Notes under the pieces: generated by a model
The model's input: the letters and a program-made list of their open reading frames with translations, nothing else
Database searches by the model: none
Told to the model about the DNA's origin: nothing
Part shown: one piece after another, positions 1-12,000 of the stretch
Position numbering within the stretch: position 1 is the stretch's first letter
Layout of the letters: each line of letters starts with the position of its first letter
NCBI GenBank assembly: GCA_010405405.1
Contig: MU004236.1
Location: forward strand, 1,990,070-2,054,069
DNA length: 64,000 bases
From: Microthyrium microscopicum
Taxonomy: Eukaryota > Ascomycota > Dothideomycetes > Microthyriales > Microthyriaceae
Direction of reading: 5' to 3'
Position numbers and translations under genes: made by a program

Positions 1-368
1 GGGTATGTAAAATCTATCTATCCTCGATTATCGATACTATTCAAGTCTACTCTGGAAGCATCATAGCCATCACAGGGCTAGCTTCGAACCTTGGGATTCA
101 ACAAATCCATTCGTAGTGCAGGAAACAAGACGAGTTGCCACGTTCCTACGCCACCGGATATTCATAGAATCTTCAACATTGTCGTGGGTGGCAAACAGAG
201 CATTTAGCAAGGTGTATTTTTAACGAAGGCCCGCAATCCATGGCAGTATACAATCCATTAGCGATCCTCGTGGACTGTAACATTCAAAGTTCGGCTTCGC
301 ACTCGTGCAGTCAAGTCAAGACAACTCAAAAGACTCTGCAGCTAAACAAGAAAGCCTACTTCAAACGA
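1..368. other. Window edge and 3' flank of the first gene
   Basis: Normal-GC sequence downstream of the minus-strand gene that ends at 369. It should hold that gene's 3' untranslated region and poly(A) signal. The short open frames here and just inside the gene have no low-complexity or family signal and look like chance frames. I see no RNA gene or repeat. Confidence 0.4.
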
Positions 369-2929
369 CTAAGGGCGAGGGAATGGCGCACCATAATAAT
401 GGGCTTGAGGCATGGCAGTTCCGGCAGGCGAAGCAGAACCATGAGGACTACCCGCATTGGCATTTGGAGGATTGGCCGAACGTGCAGGGAAGGGTGGAGC
501 TTGAGGCATGACACCATTATTTGCTCGCTGGAAGGAAACTCCATTGTGCGGAACTTGAGATGTGGCAGCACCTAGAGGTAAAGCCAAGTTTTGTAGCATC
601 GGGTTATGAGTTGCAGCCTGACGAACTGCGACTCCGGACTGCTGTGCTTGTCGAACTCCAGCAATATTTTGAGCTTGGGAATTCGCGAGACCGAAAGTTC
701 GAGTTTGAGGGATCGCTTGGCCGCGAGGCCGAACTGAAAGCAGAGATACGCCAGCACCAGAAGCTGCCAGTCGTTCAGTGAGAACACTAATTTGGCCTAA
801 TTTCGGATGGGCAGAGCTGGCGAACTGAAATTGAGGATTGAAATGTCCAGTAGGTAGACTCAGATCACGGATACCGAAGGAAACAGGACCTTGAGCATTG
901 GCTGAGGTAACAGATTCTTGAGCATTGAGTGAAGAGGTGGCCTGTGTGGTTTGTTGAAGACATGGCATTCGTGCCAATGCTCTCAATCTGAAGCGATGAC
1001 CACGATGGCTAACTGATTGAATCTCATACTCCAATTGTCGTTGAGATGCTAGGGTCATAATCAGCTCGAGCTGTTCGATGTCTTTGACTACGCCAGATCC
1101 GGAATGTGCCAATTGTCGAGCACGATTCCAAACATCATTTTGAGAATAGCAGCCAAGGAAAAAGCGCGTATCGCTAACCTGATCGTCTATATCTTCCAGC
1201 ATTGACTGGACGAATTTCTGGTAGGCCACTTCCACTCCTGTCAAATCATAGTTTCTCACGATCTGTGGAAGTTTTTGTGGTCCCTTGATCACTGTTGCGC
1301 GAAAGTCAAAATATTCCGTCAGAGGTCCGAATGGTTCTTGACTGTCTGGAGAATATATCAAGGGGTATCGATAACGAGGCCGGGATCCTTGAATACGCAG
1401 TATCTACAAGGAGTTAGAAAATCGACTTCAAGAAGATAGGAAAAGCGTGAAGATCCAGGTAGAACACTTACCTTGGAGTGAAGCTTTGGTAGAGTCACAA
1501 AGAGAACAAAGTCGTTCTCTGTGAATTGTTTGGTGGCTTTGTCGGTGGCAATGTATGGCACAAATATACCAAATGGTAATAACATGTTGCCATGTAGGTC
1601 GAGGTGCTGAAATTTGATATATGTCGGATCGATTGCGCGTCGGAACTTTAACACATCAATAAGTTCTGACTGATGCTTTGCTAACTGCTCGATGCTGCAT
1701 GTTCTTCGGAATGAGCGATGCTGGGTGATAAAGGAAATCGAGACCCCTGTGAATTGGCATTGCGCAACGAATGCACGACTTAGAGCTCGTAGACCCTCAA
1801 GCAGGGAGTAGAATTCGACGTCCCAAGCTATGTCCAGGGATGGGGTATAGTTGACCAGCTTGACCATCAGGTTAACATGACGTGCTTGTGTCATTGCATA
1901 AGGCAGCGTCATCGTTGAATCAGAATAAATAGCCGCGCGCCGAAGATCCTGTTGAGCTATGTCTACCGGAAAGCTATACATGTTACCACAAAACCGGAAG
2001 CCATAGCTGTCAATAAGAATCTCGAAAGGGCGTGCTGCTGTTTGATACAGAAGTACCTCCACCTTGAACATGTCAGCATCACTATAGTAGCATGGAACGA
2101 ATGAACTTACATCGGCCTTGAATTGGCGGCTTACTAGCAACATAGCAAAGAGGTTGCATTCCTTTTGTGCTAACGGCATAACCAGGTATTGATAGCCATT
2201 CTTTGGGGATCGTAAACTAGCCTTCTTTTCGTGAGCAGTGATAGGGCGGTCTGGAAGATTCATAGAAAGGATGAGCTGGCGTATCTCCGTAGGCAAGCAT
2301 GAGAAGCGATCTGGACAGGCCTCCTGAGAACTGAGATCGAAAACTTTATGGTCAGGACAGATTTCGAAATGATGTGGATCCCAATGGAAGATCTTGTTGC
2401 ACGCTTGTCCGTTATCGACATATTTGCAATGACCCGCGAGAAGCTTGACGTGGGAGTGGCTTTGACACACCGGCAGGTAAATGCCGCTTCGAGACTTTTT
2501 GGGGGCGTTTGTGCAAGGTAGACCCTTTACCATATGATAGGCATGGCACTTTTGTGGATGGTAGTCGGGTAGAGGTAGACGAACGCGGGAAGGGAACCAA
2601 TTAGACTTCCGCACTTCTGCGATATTCAGGGCATTGGAGATGATGTGGAGCTTTTGAAGACGTGCGATGTTGTTGTTTAGCTTAACTCGTGCATCTCGAT
2701 CCATTCGATCTCGAGCCTGCGATATCAGCGCCATATGAAGGTGAACGAGAGTAAGAGGCATGGCGATAATTGCTGGTGTGGTAGTATTGGTCAATGAGCT
2801 TGATGCATCTGCCATGACAACATCCGTCGACTCTCTAGGCCCGGTAGAATTGCTTAGACTGCCAGTCATGAGGGCATTAGCGAGTTCACGAACACCGTCA
2901 GGCTGGTCCGCAACATTGGCCATGGCCAT
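369..2929 (-). CDS. Cys/His-rich protein with F-box-like motif, 814 aa, three exons
   Basis: Function not recognised. Proposed exons are 2929-2111, 2062-1472 and 1403-369. Intron 2 (1404-1471, 68 nt) has a GTAAGT donor, a CTAAC branch site and a TAG acceptor, and joins the two long frames exactly in phase. Intron 1 (2063-2110, 48 nt) is a multiple of three, has a GTAAGT donor and a GCTGAC branch site, and its removal restores alignment to the paralogue at 4325-5818. Residues about 128-194 form a Cys/His cluster (LPVC-x-SH, AGHCKY, CNKIFHW, CPDH) that could bind zinc. It is followed by LPTEIRQLIL, which resembles the F-box opening of fungal proteins. The last 200 or so residues are Pro/Ala/Gln/Asn-rich and look disordered. 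An in-frame ATG at 3104-3106 would add 59 residues of unlike composition, so I chose 2929 (MAMANVADQ); an ATG two codons later is equally possible. Substrate-adaptor activity in ubiquitination would be speculation. Confidence 0.72.
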
Positions 2930-4324
2930 GAGTTGGTCGTCAGAACAGACAGTGTCTGCTACACGATATGAGGGGAAAAAGATTGTGATTATTGAAATCG
3001 TCGTTGAAGTGCTGAAATGATGAATCGGTTGGTGGGATAAGCGGTGGGTGGAAGGGAAAAAGTAATTGATTGTCGAAAAACCCCGAAGGTTTAAGTACCA
3101 ATTCATGGGGACTCGAAGGACCAGTTACTGAGGGAACTAGTTCAAGATAGTCTAGATCAACGGGGTTCTATGGCAGGGAAAATGGCGATGGGCAGGCACA
3201 GTCGATTTGATAGAGGCGTGCCAGAGGCAGGAAAGGTGAAATTGACGAGACGGAGGTAGTAATCCCAGCGATGAGATCGCCATGGCTTCAGATCCTCGCA
3301 GCTAGAGGCTGAAAATGGTAATGGTGGGCAAGAGCCAACGATCTGGACGAACGGGGATGCGAGCTAGCATGAAGAGGAATTTCACCGGTGAAGATTTGCT
3401 TAGAGATATCGTTACTGGTTGTTTGCGACGAGGGTATGGCGCTCAGTACGCGGAGAAAGGTAGAATGATCACTGGCAGCATGAAAGTTCATCCCTTCATT
3501 GGAGGTAAGCTGAAGTGAGTAGACAGAGGCAGAGCAAAGCGGTCATTCGCGCGGATACTCGCTTGAAATCTCGGCGCATTCATTATATTCTCCAGATAAA
3601 CAAAGCAAACCCCACGCGCGTGGCGAAGTTGTCTATGAAAGATTGATTGTTTCTGCGTTTGGCATAGTTCTACCACTTTTAGAGAAGGGGTCGGGGACTA
3701 CCAAACCATAAGTGTATTGAGAGTAGTATCAGGATCTGGATGACCCTTTTTATGTTTGTGCGTCCACAAATCTAATTCAAGATACAGCATACCTTGAGGA
3801 ATCATTATTGACTCCTATAAGCCATGTGAGAGTGTGTATGACTTGAAGCCAGATTAGAATCCTTCCAGTGAGCCTTGAAGTATATGTGAACATGGTTACC
3901 TCAGGTCAATCGCGAGAGATACGAAACTCTTGTGTTGCGTGTCCAATCGAGGTTTATGAATTGAAGAGTGTCAACCTCAAAAGAAGATGTTGTGCGGGCA
4001 TTGGACATGCTGTGTTGTGTCATTGATCGAAAAAGGGCAAAGTTCTTAGTCTCTATGGTGTTCGTACCAGACTAAAACAAGATGAAGGTAGCAAACGAAG
4101 AGAACAGAGGCAGACCAGGACTGTCTTCTTTGCACGCTTCATACTCAAGTGTTGGTTAGATGTGTCAAAGCCAACCATGTGTTACCTCGTAGGTACTTTG
4201 GATAAAACAGCTTAAGATATAAACCTCAACTTTCCTGTTTCCAGAACATCACTTTTCATACTCCCATTAAATTGGCGGTTGATTCGACTTTGCAGTTCTG
4301 GAAGCTGGATGGTTTTTGACTATA
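2930..4324. promoter_or_regulatory. Shared divergent upstream region of two paralogous genes
   Basis: About 1.4 kb between the start codons of the head-to-head paralogues at 2929 (minus) and 4325 (plus). Both promoters must lie here. Small open frames on both strands near 3288-3676 are short, overlap each other antisense and have no recognisable motif, so I do not call them genes. No tRNA or repeat was seen. Confidence 0.45.
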
Positions 4325-5818
4325 ATGTCCAAGCGAGCAGCGCCCAAATACACCACAGTACAGCTGAAGATAATCGAGGAAGCTACCCACATATTCGAGT
4401 TGAGGCGCGACAAACACTTCCCAAAATACGTCGTGCCCCTGCCACTCCGCATTGTCAAAGAAAACAGCTGCAACGCGTGGCACAAAACAAATAATACCTT
4501 CTGCACAAGATCACCGTCCGTGAATACTCGAACTATTGGATATCTCCCAGTTTGTCCCAGCCATATGAATACATACAAGCTGATAGCCGGCCGCTGTCGA
4601 TACACCAATGCTGGAGTGCGTTGTAACAAATTACTCCACTGGGCACCGCCGGAGCCTGAGTTATGCTCCAGTCATAGAGGATGGGATGGACTACCAGATC
4701 GACTGACACAACTGCCTGCAGAGGTCAGGCAGATGATTCTGGGATACATCCTGCCCAACACGACGATATGTGCGTCGAGTATATGGGAAATGGAAATGAG
4801 TTGTCTAAGTGCTGTGCTTCAAGTCAACAAGCAGCTGAATGCCGATGCTACTACGCTACTCTACCTGAATCCATTTGAGTTGGTTATATCCCTAGACGGC
4901 TTCGACTTTTGCGGAAAAAGCTTTGCTTTTCCTCGATCTGGTCCACTCAAGTGTGATCCTCGCCGCTCTTGGCCCAGAGAGTTGACCATACCAGAGCACC
5001 TGTTACGAGTTCGTAAATTGAATCTAACGATTCAGTTTATGGAGTTCCAACTCGGAGACTTTGCATGCTTACTGGAGGGTGTGCGAGCAATGACTCTATT
5101 CCTGAAAGGTTATTGGGACAATTGGAAAAGTTCAGCGAGTTCAGACAGGTCGGACGATCCCGTCCTCAGTGAGATCAATATTTCTTTTATCACTCGAAAC
5201 CGCCCATGGCGCTCCGATCTATATCAAAAGAGCAACAGGACAGATGTCGAACTCAAGCGATACTAAAATAAGGTAATTGCAGCGCTGGAACTGCCCACTA
5301 CTACCACAAACGTCAACTTCACCCACAGCCATCATGAAGAGAATGGCGCCAGTCATAAGACGTGGGAGATTGAAAACTCACGATTTCTCGACGTGAAAAA
5401 AGTCCTAGAAGACAGAGCAGCAAGTTCGCTGAGATCCAGGAGTAGTCTCCAAGTCGCCTTCGAACGCTTTACCACCGTCGCAGCCAGTTTACATGAAAGC
5501 GGATATTTGCCATCTAAGCTGTTCCCTGGCATTGGGAATCCAAAGGACCACTGGCGTCAGGCTCGAGGGCTTACATCTGTGAGCGCAATAGATAGGTTGA
5601 CTCGCAAGGTACTGAAAGCAGCCGAGCTATTGCAGATTGAGGACGTTGCTAAAGCGAAGGTACGGGCGGACCGGTATACCGACACAAAAGCCTGGTTCAT
5701 GGAACAAGCAGATGGGAGGAAACGTACCGAGTTGACAGACTCAGATACGAAAGGCGTGAATGATCAGACGGAGGGCTTGAAACGCAAGAGATCAAGATCG
5801 GATGTATCAGACAATTGA
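4325..5818 (+). pseudogene. Paralogue of the first gene, interrupted by one in-frame TAA
   Basis: A 498-codon frame from ATG 4325 to the stop at 5816-5818, open except for TAA at 5264-5266. Residues about 49-115 repeat the Cys/His cluster of the gene at 369-2929 (YLPVCPSH, AGRCRY, RCNKLLHW, CSSH). They are followed by LPAEVRQMILGYILP (F-box-like) and a block shared with the paralogue (LDGFDFCGKSFAFP against IDSYGFRFCGNMYSFP). Likeness to the paralogue continues past the TAA in the same frame (FERF and DHWRQAR downstream, against YQKF and DVWNRAR). The stop therefore sits inside the ancestral coding sequence rather than at its end. No phase-preserving intron that removes it was found: the GTGAGA donor at 5169 would delete conserved coding sequence and break frame. 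Options are a recent nonsense allele giving a 313-residue product, stop read-through, or a sequencing error. The N-terminal half may still be expressed. Confidence 0.62.
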
Positions 5819-6116
5819 CTGGTGAATGCGCACCTCATCGGAGTGAAATCTATAGGCACTGGTCAATCATGCGGTACGTAATGAGTTGTATTTTGGGGTC
5901 AATGATACCAGACTAGGCTAGAAGCATTGTTACAGGGCATAGTAACGTGGAGAAATAAAGGATTCGAAATCCATGTTTTCGAGAACTTCCACTAAAAGTT
6001 GGTGTATTGCGTTCTATATCTAAGTTAGCAGAAACTTAATTCTGATTTACTGTAAGAGACTGAGTTCAGAAAGTGTGATCTCAAATTGCCGTTCGTCCCG
6101 AGAAATGGTTCATCAA
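5819..6116. other. Convergent intergenic spacer
   Basis: A 298-bp spacer between the 3' ends of the plus-strand gene ending at 5818 and the minus-strand TBC gene ending at 6117. It is rich in A/T runs such as AATAAA at about 5955, which would serve as a poly(A) signal for the plus-strand gene. Nothing else seen. Confidence 0.4.
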
Positions 6117-7750
6117 TCAGTTCCTCGTGGTACCGCCCAACGTCTTCCACATACTAATTAAGGCAGTGCCAAACATCCTTTTACGGTTCGCGATATCATC
6201 ACCTCTGCCTAAGAAAACCGCCACCACCGCAACAGCCAACGTCAAGCCAAATGCAGCCGGTCGTCTCCATCGCCAAGCAGTCTTGCTCACACTCATATAT
6301 AGGGCATGCATACGCGCCTGCCGATCCGCCTGGCGCGTCTGTTCTGCCAGCCAAGCCTCCCCATCCTCAAGGCTCTGAGCAACAACATCAGGCGCGCCAA
6401 CCATAACAGTCTTGAGCGCGCTCTTACTAGACACTGCGCGCCAAGCGCGTCCCAGACTCGACGGTGGATGCCGCTTTAGCAGCACGCACGCGTCCTCGAT
6501 AAGGTCGTCCATGTCCAGCTGGCGATGGGCAGGCAGTTTAGTGAGCGTAACATGCAGCATATCATGATCGCCCGGATCGATATCAAGCAAGTCATCGCGA
6601 CGCGCCCGCACGACAGCGGTGAAGAGGTACAGGGAAGCAGTGGCAGGAGCGGCTAGTATAAAGTCAAAGAGACGGGTGATGTGAGTGTAGCTCTGAACAT
6701 CGTGGGCGTAGAGGGTGAGGAGGGCGGATATAGCCCAAAAGGGGTTTGGGGGGAGGTAGGGGGCTAGTGCAGGGTCGGCTGCGCGCAGGAGCGCAGGCAG
6801 GAGGTGCAGCTGCGTTACTGCACCTGACAGGCTCGGGAGCATGAAATCCCGGATGCGCAGAAGGGAGAGTCTGGCTAGTGCTGGAGGAGAGGATGATGGG
6901 CCGAGGACTAGGAGGAGTACTTGTGCGATGTCATGGTAGCCTTGGAAGTAGGAGAGTGATGGATGAGTCCGTAGAACGGACAAGATTAATGTTGATAGTT
7001 GTCCTCTTAATGTGTCTAGTGGTAGAGAAGACGAATCTGCATGAACCGGAAATTAGTTGGAAAGAGGTAAGATAATTTGGGAGAAATTCGGAGGGGAGAG
7101 AAAACAACGGGTTGTACGAAACCGAGATATCGATAAGAGATCAGGCCAAGATTGGCGCGAATCTAGCTACGATGCGCGGCTTCCAACTGAAAGGCTTGAG
7201 TTATATTAAGGCGGCAGAGCAAGGTGCAGCAGTTTGCAGCATTCAAACTTACCGTTAGGATAATAGACGAATGAACGGTCGACATCAAGCCCAACTTGGG
7301 CTTCGTCTTTATGAGCTGGGAGCGACTTCCATTCTCCGCCCACTTCAGCTCCAACTTCATCGAATTCTGATTCATTTGATGACCTAGAACCCAGCAGAAT
7401 TGGCCCTGTATAAAACAGTCAGATATTGCAAAAATGGTGTGCATGATTAAAAAGGTAGAAAATTCTACGATTGGACATTGAAAAGATGGGTCGGATCGGG
7501 ACTAATTATTACAGGAGGGTAACTTACATGCAGCCTTCCTAAGGTCATCATTTAAAAGTCCACCATTGGAGCTTGCAAGCGCCACCAACAATGAGACATC
7601 TGCATCACCACAGGCGTCGCGAATCTCTTGGGCTTTCGGTGATTCCGGGGTAGCTGGTTGTTGGTCCTCGGCCGGCGATGAATCTACTTTGGGAGTTTGA
7701 TGCTGGGGATCTATGGCAATCTGGGAATGTTTGGGTTGTTGCGGATCCAT
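6117..7750 (-). CDS. TBC-domain Rab GTPase-activating protein with C-terminal membrane anchor (TBC1D20/Gyp8-like), 431 aa
   Basis: Exons 7750-7528, 7405-7253 and 7036-6117. The introns (122 and 216 nt) have GTAAGT donors and CAG acceptors, and both junctions are in phase. TBC proteins accelerate GTP hydrolysis by Rab GTPases through a dual Arg/Gln finger. Both residues are visible: Arg in LDVDRSFVYYP (about residue 118) and Gln in YFQGYHDI (about residue 157). The N-terminal part reads GGLLNDDLRKAAWPILLG across the first splice, then WKSLPAHKDEAQV, as in TBC1D20 and yeast Gyp8. Near the C terminus a hydrophobic stretch (AAFGLTLAVAVVAVFLG) is a single transmembrane anchor, which in the family places the protein on the ER or early secretory membranes; known TBC1D20 acts on Rab1. 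The first about 40 residues are polar and Pro/Gln-rich. The start is ATG 7750 (MDPQQPKHSQ), since upstream codons in frame lack family likeness. The Rab target here is inferred. Confidence 0.87.
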
Positions 7751-9068
7751 GGTATGGCGCTGGACAGCATGATACCAGTTCGTACCATGTAAAACTGCCA
7801 GCCAAGAGTGGAGAGCAGGACTAGCAGCGCCTAATGGATGAAAAAGACCGAGATGTGTCTTGTTGGAAAGACAAGGCAGCAATTCTTGGAGATTGCAGGA
7901 CTAGGCGGCAGAATGCAGTGATGATTTGTGGGAGTTTACATGAAGGGTGAGCACAAAGAAGATAGTAAAGAGAGAGAAAGCGCAAGAACAGTAGTACAGT
8001 TTGATATTGGAAAGACCGTATTGGGGAGAAAGGGTGATGAGACTTGAGTGTGACCTGATCAGATTTGATGCATGGCAATGGATTGACCACTTGTAGTTGG
8101 ATGAGAAAAGAGACACCTTCCATAGCCCCCATTAGCTGACACTAAACTGTTAGCGGCATCAGCAGCCCCATCTCACTCCAGATGCAGACTCCAAGACTCC
8201 AAGAAACCAAGAAACCAACCACAATCACATTACTGCTGCTGTGCTCGACGTCTTTTCCTTTTTACGAGCTTTAGTTTGCATCTGTCCAATCCTACGCGCG
8301 TGAATTGTCACAAATCGTCTTTTCTCGCCTATTTCTCCTCTTATTTTACAACCCGCTACAAATGTGGTTACTCTACGCGAAAGACAACCTTCAATTGTGA
8401 CGAGTCGAGTATCTCTGCTTTAAGGCATATTGCAATTCCAGTCTTAGCCTCCTTTGGCCTCTTTGGCTGCTTCTACTTCAAGTACATTGCTGCAAAAATC
8501 AAGGGCACTCTTGCAGACCCAGTAGCACGGCTTCGTGAGTCGGTCCTGTCAATTCGGCCACTTGTTCGGAGCATGCACCGCTGTCGTACAGTCACCACTC
8601 TTCTCGAATTCTTCCAATTTGAGCTTACTTGGTCGAGTTCGTACTCGTCCTCCTCTCACTTTATAGAGTGATCCATCTGTTGCGCTCAGTTGGCTGACAC
8701 GGATTCCGGGGAAGCAGTGTCTCGAGACATACCCTCCTTGGTATCTCTTCCGGGCATCACTGGGAACATACAGTTGCATATTGTCAACTATCTTGTCTAA
8801 GCCCCGGTTCTTTTCTCCGCCACTATCCTTAGAGACCTATAACATGGTTTTGAACTAGTATTGACATATGCGCATACAATCAACCTGATTGCGCAGCTAC
8901 AAGGTTGACTTGTTCTATTCGTGTTCCACAATGCGCAATAGCGTTGCATTTGCGAATCCAACAAGTACAGAACGTCTACCACTATCATTTAGCCCATCCT
9001 GCTGCGATTGAAGCAGACATCTCGAATTCGTCCGGCGCCTTGAGCTCAATTTTCTTTTGTCTATTCCA
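7751..9068. promoter_or_regulatory. Divergent promoter region between the TBC gene and the MMS1-type gene
   Basis: About 1.3 kb between start codons pointing away from each other (7750 minus, 9069 plus). A 131-codon open frame at 8276-8671 begins at TTG, not ATG, and I see no conserved domain in it, although it contains a short hydrophobic stretch. I treat it as noncoding or leader sequence. No tRNA or repeat seen. Confidence 0.45.
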
Positions 9069-12000
9069 ATGGATGGACAGGTTCCTTCTGGACGTCTAGG
9101 TCGAATTTCCATTCAGGACATCATCAACCAACCTAGTCGCTCAAATGTCTCCAAGACCTTCCCTCGCATTGGTCTTTTTCACAGGACACTGGTGAATAGT
9201 CCGTGTACCCGACAGATACTTACCGCAAGGATCCGCCATCGTCACCTCAACGATCTCATATTTGTTGGCGAAAACTTTATAACTATAAAGACCGTAGATC
9301 CATCAGATACCACTCCCCGTCTCGTAACGGTTGGAACCAAAAACGATTTTCGTTCCAGAATCCGAGCTGCCGCCATAATTGGTGAACAATATGTGCCAAA
9401 ACAGGGCCTGGCCACGAAAGTTACGGCACCATTAGACGATGTCTTTCCACCGAACATTTTGATTCTGTCTCTAGAAAACTCAGAGATTCTATTTCTCGTG
9501 GCCGACAAGAAACTTGAGAATGGTAATCTACAATTTTATCAAAGCTGTGTGTATGGAACTCCCGTGCGCAATACCCTTTTCAACGAGCCTGGGGCTTACA
9601 TTGCTGTCGATAACCGATGCAATGTCATTGCTGTTGCTGCGCTCGGTGGCCTTGTAGAAATTGTGCTATTGAAAAGCTGGGCTGAAATTGCTGAAGAGTT
9701 TCAAAGAAACAGGAAGAACTGGTGCGCAGTCAGACGGTCTCGTTCTCTTTCAGATACTCCCTTGAATGGAACAATTCTGAAAATAGCTTTCCTCAACTCA
9801 GGGGAGAAAGATGAGAACGGTTCTCTACTTGCGGTTGTCCAGCGAGTTAGGGACCACACTCGACTTTCTTGCTGGCAAGGAGACCTCTTCGTTGGTCCGC
9901 AAACGGCACATCCGTTTCTCATTGAATTTCCCCTGGAGTCTAAACTTCCTACACAAGGCTTCAAAAATGGTCAGTACTCTGCCCTTGTGAGATACATTGA
10001 TTGACTCTTCTAGGGATATCGTGCCCAGATTTGATGATTCCTTATGAATGTTCTCCTCGCTTTATATTAGCATGCTCCAGTACTCTTCATATCTTCAAAA
10101 TCGAAGCCGGCGAGGTGAAGCACGAATTTGTAGAAACTCATCCTGAGCATGACGAGCAATTCAAACCACGACATCCAGAGACTTACGAGATATTTCCCGC
10201 TTTCACCTCATATTCTCATTGTTTCAGAGCGGCTTCTGCCAAGAGAAAGAAAGCGGAATTCCACTTACTTCGAGAAGACGGGTTTTTGGTTTCCGTACAA
10301 GATTTAAAAAGTAACGGACGAGCAGGAATAACACTAACACGCTGTGCAGAGTTCGCCTGCAAAGGATCTACTGCCGTCAGCGACTTTCTCACCACCGGAT
10401 ATCTGATTGATCCAGATAGTGTCATCGTTGGAGGATGCTTGAGTGATGGCCGTTCAATGAGTGTCGGGGGGTATGAAGTCCCATCAGGGTCAAATGTTCT
10501 CAACCGTGGAGACGCCATGACTGCCAAAACTATTCAGTCGTTTCCAAACTGGGCCCCGATTCTGGATCTTCAATTCACTCAAGCACAGCCAGCAAATATC
10601 GCCACGGAAACGAGCCTCTACGTAACATCTGGTCAGCAACCATATGGATGTTTGACCGAGATGGTATTCGGGGTTAAAGGAGCAGTTGAGATAGTTATCC
10701 CACTACCAGGCATTGCTGACGCCGGAACCGCTACAGCGATGTGGATAGTGAAAAATTGGTCGAAGACCGAAGGGAAACTCTACTTCATTTCTTATGCATC
10801 TACGACACTCTTACTATACGGACCGTTGGATGCCCTATCTATTACGGATCTGGATGAGGAGACCATCGGTATAGCACAAGAAGAGGACGTTATCCTGCGC
10901 GTGACACATCGAAGCCTCTCTGTATACAAAGCAGATGTCATATGTGCAAAACCCGAGGATATCTATCACTCGGCCAGTCTTTCGTTCAACGACGCATCTC
11001 ACATCACTGCTGCTTCGGCGATTCCAGGAACCATTCAAGTCATAGTGGCTATCACAGACGAAGATCAACACAACAGACTGGCGTTGTACATGGTCCGAGA
11101 GAAAGCTAGCGATGACCGGCACGCCGATTACGCAATTGAACTTGTTGGTCATGAGCTCAAGAATCTGGGATATACGCCAACTTCTACGACAGTCTTTTTG
11201 TTCAATAACAGGTATTTTGCTGCCATTGGTTCCACCAATGCCTCAGTACACATCGTCTCCATCGATCATGAAACGGGCTTGGCCTCAATTGGCTCTCATA
11301 GTTTCTCTACTATCAATTCCACACAACAAGCCAGAGCAATTCAGTCCGTCGGTATCCTCAGGGATGAGCACAGAGGCACTTACACTATTCTTTGTGGCTG
11401 TCGTGGAGGCAACCTATATACAATTTCGCTCCGTCCAAGTTCTGACCTCGATGATAGTCCACTCCTCGATACCAGTACCTCGCATTCCCTTTCAATCGGT
11501 ATACACCCCGTCACTGTGTATTCAGATCTCTCCATCAACCATCAACCACACGCAGCATATCTTTCATGTTCTTGGAAGACTGTCCGAGTCACTGCCGATG
11601 AAAGCACATACGGCCCAATCAAGCTTGACAACCTATGGCACATCAAAGATGGTGCAGACCAAACTCCCATCAAACAGCCACAGTACCCAGTCATTGGATT
11701 CCCATCAGACCTTCAAACGCCAGAACTCTCTAGGATCTTCACCACTTGCGACGAAGGCATCTTCCTATCTTCAATCGTGAAATCCGGTACCCAAGCCCTA
11801 GAAATCCCGCGCAAAATACCACTATCAGTGCAACTGAGCGACCCAGCCGTGAAATTAGAACCAGGAGAACAGCCCGAGATTGAGGAAGGTGGCTCGCCTT
11901 CCGCTTTACTCTATATCTCTCGACTAAACACAATGTTGGTGGCATCAATTCGAAAGGAAGTGGTTTCTTCTCCACCAAATTCAACAAATACACGACGACT

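Noticed and set aside
240-781. Overlapping small plus-strand open frames at 240-575, 305-511 and 521-781
   Set aside because: They are antisense to the 3' exon of the minus-strand Cys/His gene and have low-complexity or random composition without any domain.
3288-3676. Small open frames on both strands between the two paralogues
   Set aside because: They are short and overlap each other antisense. Composition is random and there is no splice or start context that favours one.
8276-8671. 131-codon plus-strand open frame upstream of the MMS1-type gene
   Set aside because: It starts at TTG rather than ATG, and no conserved motif is visible. It lies in the divergent promoter region.
11112-11780. 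222-codon open frame inside the MMS1-type gene in another frame
   Set aside because: It lies within the long exon 2, where a much longer frame carries the family-like sequence. It is a shadow of that exon.
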